Source of the DNA: Amycolatopsis regifaucium
GTDB lineage: Bacteria; Actinomycetota; Actinomycetes; Mycobacteriales; Pseudonocardiaceae
DNA length: 64,000 nt
NCBI RefSeq assembly: GCF_001613935.1
Contig: NZ_LQCI01000034.1
Span: 166,521-230,520 of the forward strand
Direction: 5' to 3'
Translations under genes and position numbers: made by a program
The notes under the pieces: model-generated
The model's input: only the letters and a program-made list of their open reading frames with translations
What the model was told of the DNA's origin: nothing
Databases searched by the model: none
Part shown: one piece after another, positions 60,466 through 64,000 of the stretch
Numbering within the stretch: position 1 is the stretch's first letter
How the letters are laid out: the number at the start of each line of letters is the position of its first letter

Positions 60466-60530
60466 CATGAAATTTCGATGAAACAGCCTGTCCCGGGCTT
60501 GGCGCCTCGTGTCATCGAAACCTCATGTTC
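60466..60530. promoter_or_regulatory. Paired operator candidates in the FN3/eccE divergent promoter
   Basis: GTCATCGAAACCTCATGTTC on the plus strand (60511-60530) and TCATCGAAATTTCATG on the minus strand (60466-60481) form an inverted pair with 14 of 16 matching bases. Each contains TCAT repeats 11 bp apart. The plus copy matches the site at the T7SS response-regulator start (31330-31349) in 19 of 20 bases. Confidence 0.6.
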
Positions 60531-60572
60531 GCCCGGCACGCTCAGGCGGACACTGCTTGAGGAGGCTCGACG

Positions 60573-61898
60573 ATGTCCGATCCCGGCGCGGCCAGGACGG
60601 GCGGGCGGTTCACCGCGCCGCCCCCGCCGCTTCCCCGGCCCGCACCGGCCGTACCGCGGCCCGTCGCGCCGGCGGACCCGCTCGCCTACGCCGCGCCCGC
60701 CGCCCGGGCCGCGGCGCGCGAGGCCGCGCTCGCCGCGCTGACGGCCGCTCGCCGAACCGAGCAACGGCCGCCCTGGGCGGCCGCGGTGCCCGCTCCCGCA
60801 CCGAGGCACGGCGCGCCGCCCCCGAATCCGCGCCCGGATCCGCCCGGGCCCGCCCCGGTACGGCGTGCCGGCCGCTTCGGTGGGATCGGGGTACCGCAGA
60901 TCGTCTGCTGGCAACTCGTCCTCGTCGCGCTCGTCCTGGTGGCGGGGCGGCCATGGCCGCTGGCGGCCGCGGTGATCACCGCGGCGGTGGTGACCGTGGC
61001 GCTGACGGCGGTACGGGTTCGCGGACGCTGGCTCTACGAATGGCTCGGTTCGGCGTCGGGATACCTGACGCGTGACCGTGACCGGGATCTCCGGAACACG
61101 GGCGAGGCGGGCCGGGCGTTGCTGCGCCTGTTGTCGCCCGAAGCGGCGGGGACCACCGGCGAGATCGGCGACGAGACGGTGTTCATGGTCAGCCGCGCCG
61201 ACGGGATCACCGCGGTGCTGCAACCGAAGACCGCCGTCCGCGAGCGGCCGATGCCCTCGCCGGAGACGTTGCTGCCGCCGGGTGAACAGACTTCGGACGC
61301 CGCCGCGCAGGTCATCCAGCACATCGGCGCGGACCGCTCGCGGCCACCGCGCGGCTGGGTCGCGCTGCAGGCGCTGCGCACGGTCGACGTCCACCGTGAC
61401 GCCGATGTGCGGCAGGCACTGGGAAACACGGTCCGGCGCGTGCGGCGTCAGCTCCGTCGCGACGGGCTGCCGGTGCGGGCGCTCGCCGAGAACGAGGTCC
61501 TCGGCGCGCTCGCGTCGCTGGCGCACGTCACGGCGGGCCGGGCGCGGATCCGGGAGGAATGGCGGTTCTGGCACAGCGGCCCGATCCGCCAGGCGACGTT
61601 CCGGATCGAGGGCTGGGCCTCGCTGTCCCCCGTGCTCGCGGCCCAACTGTCGCGCCGCCTGCTCGCCGCCGCCCCGGGGGCGGCGGTGACCCTCGCCGTG
61701 ACCGCGCGCCGGGGCGCCGCCGAGGCCGAACCCCGGGTCAGTGCGACGATCCGGGTCGCCGCCGCGGGGGCCCGTGCGGTGGACCACGCGGCGCGGGACC
61801 TGGACCTCGCCGCCCGCCGGGCCGGGCTCGCCCTGGACCGGCTCGACGGCAGGCACGCCCGGGGAGTGGCCGCCACGTTGCCGATCGGGGTCAGTTGA
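60573..61898 (+). CDS. eccE: Type VII secretion protein EccE
   Basis: A 441-residue protein with a Pro/Ala/Arg-rich N-terminal ~110 residues, two membrane helices (about 112-150) and a soluble EccE domain (RGWVALQALRTVDVHRDADV, WRFWHSGPIRQATFRIEGW). EccE completes the ESX membrane core at its periphery. GAGGAGG precedes the ATG by seven bases. It stands alone at the far end of the island, divergent from the FN3 operon. The N-terminal extension is unusual for EccE. Confidence 0.9.
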   Translation: MSDPGAARTGGRFTAPPPPLPRPAPAVPRPVAPADPLAYAAPAARAAAREAALAALTAARRTEQRPPWAAAVPAPAPRHGAPPPNPRPDPPGPAPVRRAGRFGGIGVPQIVCWQLVLVALVLVAGRPWPLAAAVITAAVVTVALTAVRVRGRWLYEWLGSASGYLTRDRDRDLRNTGEAGRALLRLLSPEAAGTTGEIGDETVFMVSRADGITAVLQPKTAVRERPMPSPETLLPPGEQTSDAAAQVIQHIGADRSRPPRGWVALQALRTVDVHRDADVRQALGNTVRRVRRQLRRDGLPVRALAENEVLGALASLAHVTAGRARIREEWRFWHSGPIRQATFRIEGWASLSPVLAAQLSRRLLAAAPGAAVTLAVTARRGAAEAEPRVSATIRVAAAGARAVDHAARDLDLAARRAGLALDRLDGRHARGVAATLPIGVS

Positions 61899-62367
61899 GG
61901 GCGACGATCGCGATGTTGAGCGCCGTCGCGTAGCACGTCCAAGCCAGGTACGGCAGCAGCAACGCGGCCGAAACCGGGGAAGACCGGCGGAAGTGCAGCG
62001 CGGTGACGACGATGGCGATGTCGAGCAGGATGATGTCGGCCAAGGCGAGGCCGTACGCGCCGGCGGCGAAGAACAGCGGAGTCCACAGGGCGTTCAGGGC
62101 CAGTTGCACCGCGTACCAGACCAGCCCCCGGCGCTCGCCGCCGGATTTCCAGTACAGCCAGCCCGACACCGCGATCCCGAGGTACAGGACCGTCCACACC
62201 GGACCGAACAGCCAAGCGGGCGGCGCGAACGGCGGCAAGTCGAGTCCACTGTAGACAGATCGGGCGTCGGACGCGGCCAGGCCGCCGACGAGTGCGGCCA
62301 CCGCCACCGCGGCCAGGAACGGCAGGAACGCCAGTGGCGTGCGAAGTCGCTGGGGGATGGGGGTCAT
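61891..62367 (-). CDS. tspO: TspO/MBR family membrane protein
   Basis: A 158-residue five-helix membrane protein of the TspO/translocator family, which binds porphyrins and related ligands. Family features include the PPAWLFGPVWTVLYLGIAVSG segment near residue 45 and the aromatic loop ALNALWTPLFF. ATG 62367 follows GGGAG. Convergent with eccE, with an 8-bp overlap of the stop regions. No functional link to the secretion genes is evident. Confidence 0.92.
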   Translation of the reverse strand: MTPIPQRLRTPLAFLPFLAAVAVAALVGGLAASDARSVYSGLDLPPFAPPAWLFGPVWTVLYLGIAVSGWLYWKSGGERRGLVWYAVQLALNALWTPLFFAAGAYGLALADIILLDIAIVVTALHFRRSSPVSAALLLPYLAWTCYATALNIAIVALN

Positions 62368-62475
62368 CCTCGGCTCCCGTCTTTCGCGTGTTTCGAGCGT
62401 ACGGCCGTGGACGACGTCTCGCGCGCTCAAAACGCGTCGCGTCGGCTGGCGGCCGTCACTAAGATCGTTTTCGCG

Positions 62476-63225
62476 ATGAGCGACGACACCTTCCTTGCCC
62501 ACGTGGCCGACAGGCTGGCCGCACTGCCCGCCGTGCACGCCGTCACCCTCGGCGGATCCCGTGCCCAGAACACCCATGGACCCGGCAGCGACTGGGATTT
62601 CGCCGTCTACTACCGCGGTGACTTCGACCCGGCTGAGCTGCGCGCCGTCGGCTGGGACGGCGAGGTCTCCGAAATCGGCGCCTGGGGCGGTGGCGTGTTC
62701 AACGGCGGCGCCTGGCTGACGATCGACGGCAGGCGGGTCGACGTCCACTACCGTGACCTCGACGCCGTCGAACACCACCTCGCCGAAGCCCGGCGAGGCC
62801 GGTTCCACTGGGAGCCGTTGATGTTCCACCTCGCGGGTATCCCGAGCTACCTGGTGGTCGCCGAACTCGCGGTCAACCGGGTACTGCGCGGCGACTTGCC
62901 ACGCCCGGAGTATCCGGACCCGTTACGCGAGTCGGCTCCGGCGATGTGGCGGGGCCGAGCGGAACTGACGCTGCGCTACACCCGAGGCGCCTTCGTCCCG
63001 CGAGGACAGGCCACGGAGGTCGCGGGCGCACTCGCCACCGCCGCCATGGAAACGGCGCACGCGGTACTCGCGGCCCGCGGGGAATGGGTCACCAACGAGA
63101 AACGCCTGCTGCGGCGGGCGGGATTGCGCGAGCTCGACGCGATCGTCGCCGGTCTGCGCACGGATCCCGGCGTCCTCGCCCGAGCCGTTGACGAGGCGGA
63201 AGCGCTGTTCCAGGCCGCCGCCTGA
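62476..63225 (+). CDS. Nucleotidyltransferase (DNA polymerase beta-like) family protein
   Basis: A 249-residue MNT-type nucleotidyltransferase: LGGSRAQNTHGPGSDWDFAV carries the GS and paired Asp motif, and RRVDVHYRDLD supplies the third acidic residue. A helical C-terminal half follows. The substrate could be an antibiotic, small molecule or tRNA; not readable. Leu150 is TTA (62923-62925). It is not paired with a HEPN toxin, unlike MNT antitoxins. Single gene. Confidence 0.85.
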   Translation: MSDDTFLAHVADRLAALPAVHAVTLGGSRAQNTHGPGSDWDFAVYYRGDFDPAELRAVGWDGEVSEIGAWGGGVFNGGAWLTIDGRRVDVHYRDLDAVEHHLAEARRGRFHWEPLMFHLAGIPSYLVVAELAVNRVLRGDLPRPEYPDPLRESAPAMWRGRAELTLRYTRGAFVPRGQATEVAGALATAAMETAHAVLAARGEWVTNEKRLLRRAGLRELDAIVAGLRTDPGVLARAVDEAEALFQAAA

Positions 63226-63306
63226 GCTGTGGCGCGCGTCACGGAATGACCGGCGATCCTCAGCGCTACAGAGAGATGGAACCCGTTCGTACCCAAGGGA
63301 GTGCTC

Positions 63307-63432
63307 ATGTCCGCCACCGCCACGCCGGAAGAAACCGCTCTGGCCGTCCCCGCGCTCGACGACTTCGACTTCCCGCTCACCGACGGCGCCGCTTGCCGCA
63401 TCGACGACCCCGACTGCGAAGCCTGCCAGTAA
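63307..63432 (+). CDS. 41-residue Cys-containing acidic peptide, possible RiPP-type precursor
   Basis: A short gene with AGGGAG seven bases before the ATG and a TAA stop, followed 10 bp later by a perfect 26-bp hairpin. The peptide starts MSATATPEETALAVPALDDF and ends DGAACRIDDPDCEACQ, with Cys30, Cys37 and Cys40. An acidic leader-like first half with a Cys-rich core is typical of ribosomally made, modified peptides, but no modifying enzyme lies in the window. It could also be a small metal-binding or regulatory protein. Confidence 0.6.
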   Translation: MSATATPEETALAVPALDDFDFPLTDGAACRIDDPDCEACQ

Positions 63433-63442
63433 GGCCTGCGGA

Positions 63443-63499
63443 AGTCCGTGAAGGCCTCCTTGAGGGACCCTGAGTCCCTCAAGGAGGCCTTCACGGACT
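63443..63499. terminator. 26-bp palindromic terminator after the small peptide gene
   Basis: A perfect 26-bp inverted repeat (63443-63468 with 63474-63499, containing GTGAAGGCCTCCTTGAGGGA) has a 5-nt loop. It lies between the convergent peptide gene and the DUF4097-like gene. It is the longest palindrome in the window. Confidence 0.8.
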
Positions 63500-63524
63500 G
63501 GAGCCCGCCACATTGCCTTACCGC

Positions 63525-64000
63525 TCAAGCGACGGCGACGGGGCGGATCACGATGTCGTCCAGCCGGGTACGGGCGTGGATCGTCACCTGCTCGTCGAAC
63601 CGGCCGCGGTCCTGGACGGGCAGCGTGCTGCGCACCGTCCCCTTCGTGCTCTTCGCGTCCACCAAGGCGGAGCTGCCTTCACTGACACCGACCTCGATGC
63701 CGCCACCGGCGTTCGTCAGGTTCGCCTGCCCGCGGGTCATCCGGCCGATCCTGATGGGGCAGTTGCCCGTGGTGGCGAGGACGTCGCCCTCGGCGTGATC
63801 GATGTCGAAGCCGCCACCGGAGCCGCCGAGTTCGACGTCGGAGCGGGCGTGGCCGATCCAGACCTTCCCGGTCGAGCCTTCGTACTTGACGACGCCCCCG
63901 GCCTCACCGATCCGCACTCCGGCCGAGCCACCTTCGATGTCGGCGGTTCCGGCGATGCGCCCGATCTCGACCTCTCCGGCGGCGAGGTTCGCCCGCAGCG
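63525..64000 (-). CDS. DUF4097-like beta-repeat protein, cut by the window edge
   Basis: The last ~158 residues of a protein built of short repeating beta strands (VRIGEAGGVVKYEGSTGKVW, ANLTNAGGGIEVGVSEG), as in DUF4097/adhesin-like beta-helix proteins. It ends with the family-typical VTIHARTRLDDIVIRPV. The open frame continues to the window end, so the start is outside. Function is unknown. Confidence 0.8.
   Translation of the reverse strand, partial: LRANLAAGEVEIGRIAGTADIEGGSAGVRIGEAGGVVKYEGSTGKVWIGHARSDVELGGSGGGFDIDHAEGDVLATTGNCPIRIGRMTRGQANLTNAGGGIEVGVSEGSSALVDAKSTKGTVRSTLPVQDRGRFDEQVTIHARTRLDDIVIRPVAVA

Noticed and set aside
1..63499. Repeated palindromes considered as CRISPR repeats or integron-type attC sites
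   Set aside because: They are kilobases apart, each is a self-contained hairpin at a gene end, and there are no spacer arrays, cas genes or integrase.

Overview
This 64 kb window is chromosomal DNA from a very high-GC actinomycete. It is most likely a member of the Pseudonocardiales, and Amycolatopsis is my best guess. The reasons are pervasive GTG and occasional TTG starts, rare in-frame TTA leucine codons, an HU protein with a long basic tail, a full actinobacterial type VII secretion (ESX-like) locus, and long palindromic terminators of the (G/A)TGAAGG type. As I recall its gene order, the left part follows the conserved mycobacterial block ung - thiL - DUF3515 - [ddl] - gpsA - fbiD - ppk - mutT1 - hupB - leuD - leuC - IclR regulator.

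Region 1 (1-3.4 kb) is housekeeping: ung, a GNAT acetyltransferase, thiL, an Lrp ligand-binding stand-alone domain and a DUF3515 protein. Region 2 (3.4-14.2 kb) is an accessory insertion where ddl is normally expected. It holds a decayed quinone oxidoreductase, a MocR/PdxR-type regulator facing a PNPOx-like flavoprotein, a two-component system facing a ferric-reductase / FMN-binding protein / ApbE electron-transfer operon, a VOC protein with a methyltransferase, an asparaginase and a cysteine dioxygenase. Region 3 (14.7-27.7 kb) returns to the conserved block: gpsA and an acyltransferase (phospholipid synthesis), fbiD (coenzyme F420), ppk with mutT1, an AfsR/SARP-type regulator, hup, leuCD and its divergent regulator ndgR.

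Region 4 (28-62 kb) is a type VII secretion island. It contains eccB, eccC, eccD, eccE and the protease mycP. It also has small WXG100-like proteins, two longer Ala/Gly/Pro-rich PPE-like proteins, and a CbxX-type AAA ATPase fused to a beta-helix that may stand in for EccA. Regulators are a LuxR-type protein and two paralogous OmpR-type response regulators sharing one histidine kinase. Accessory cell-envelope genes are a membrane pseudokinase and an FN3 - MoxR - DUF58 - transglutaminase-like operon. The apparent cargo is a 1842-residue CpnT-like polymorphic toxin whose last ~170 residues look like a RelA/SpoT alarmone synthetase. It sits directly upstream of, and overlaps, a 146-residue candidate immunity gene.

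Three features suggest coordinated control of the island. A 20-bp sequence at the start of the response-regulator gene recurs with one mismatch, plus an inverted relative, in the FN3/eccE divergent promoter about 29 kb away. TTA codons occur in the orphan response regulator, the toxin-operon leader gene, eccC, the DUF58 gene and the transglutaminase-like gene. Catalytic residues are lost in both the kinase and the transglutaminase. Region 5 (62-64 kb) holds tspO, a nucleotidyltransferase, an unannotated 41-residue Cys-containing peptide gene and the end of a DUF4097-like gene. I saw no tRNA, rRNA, CRISPR array or insertion sequence.
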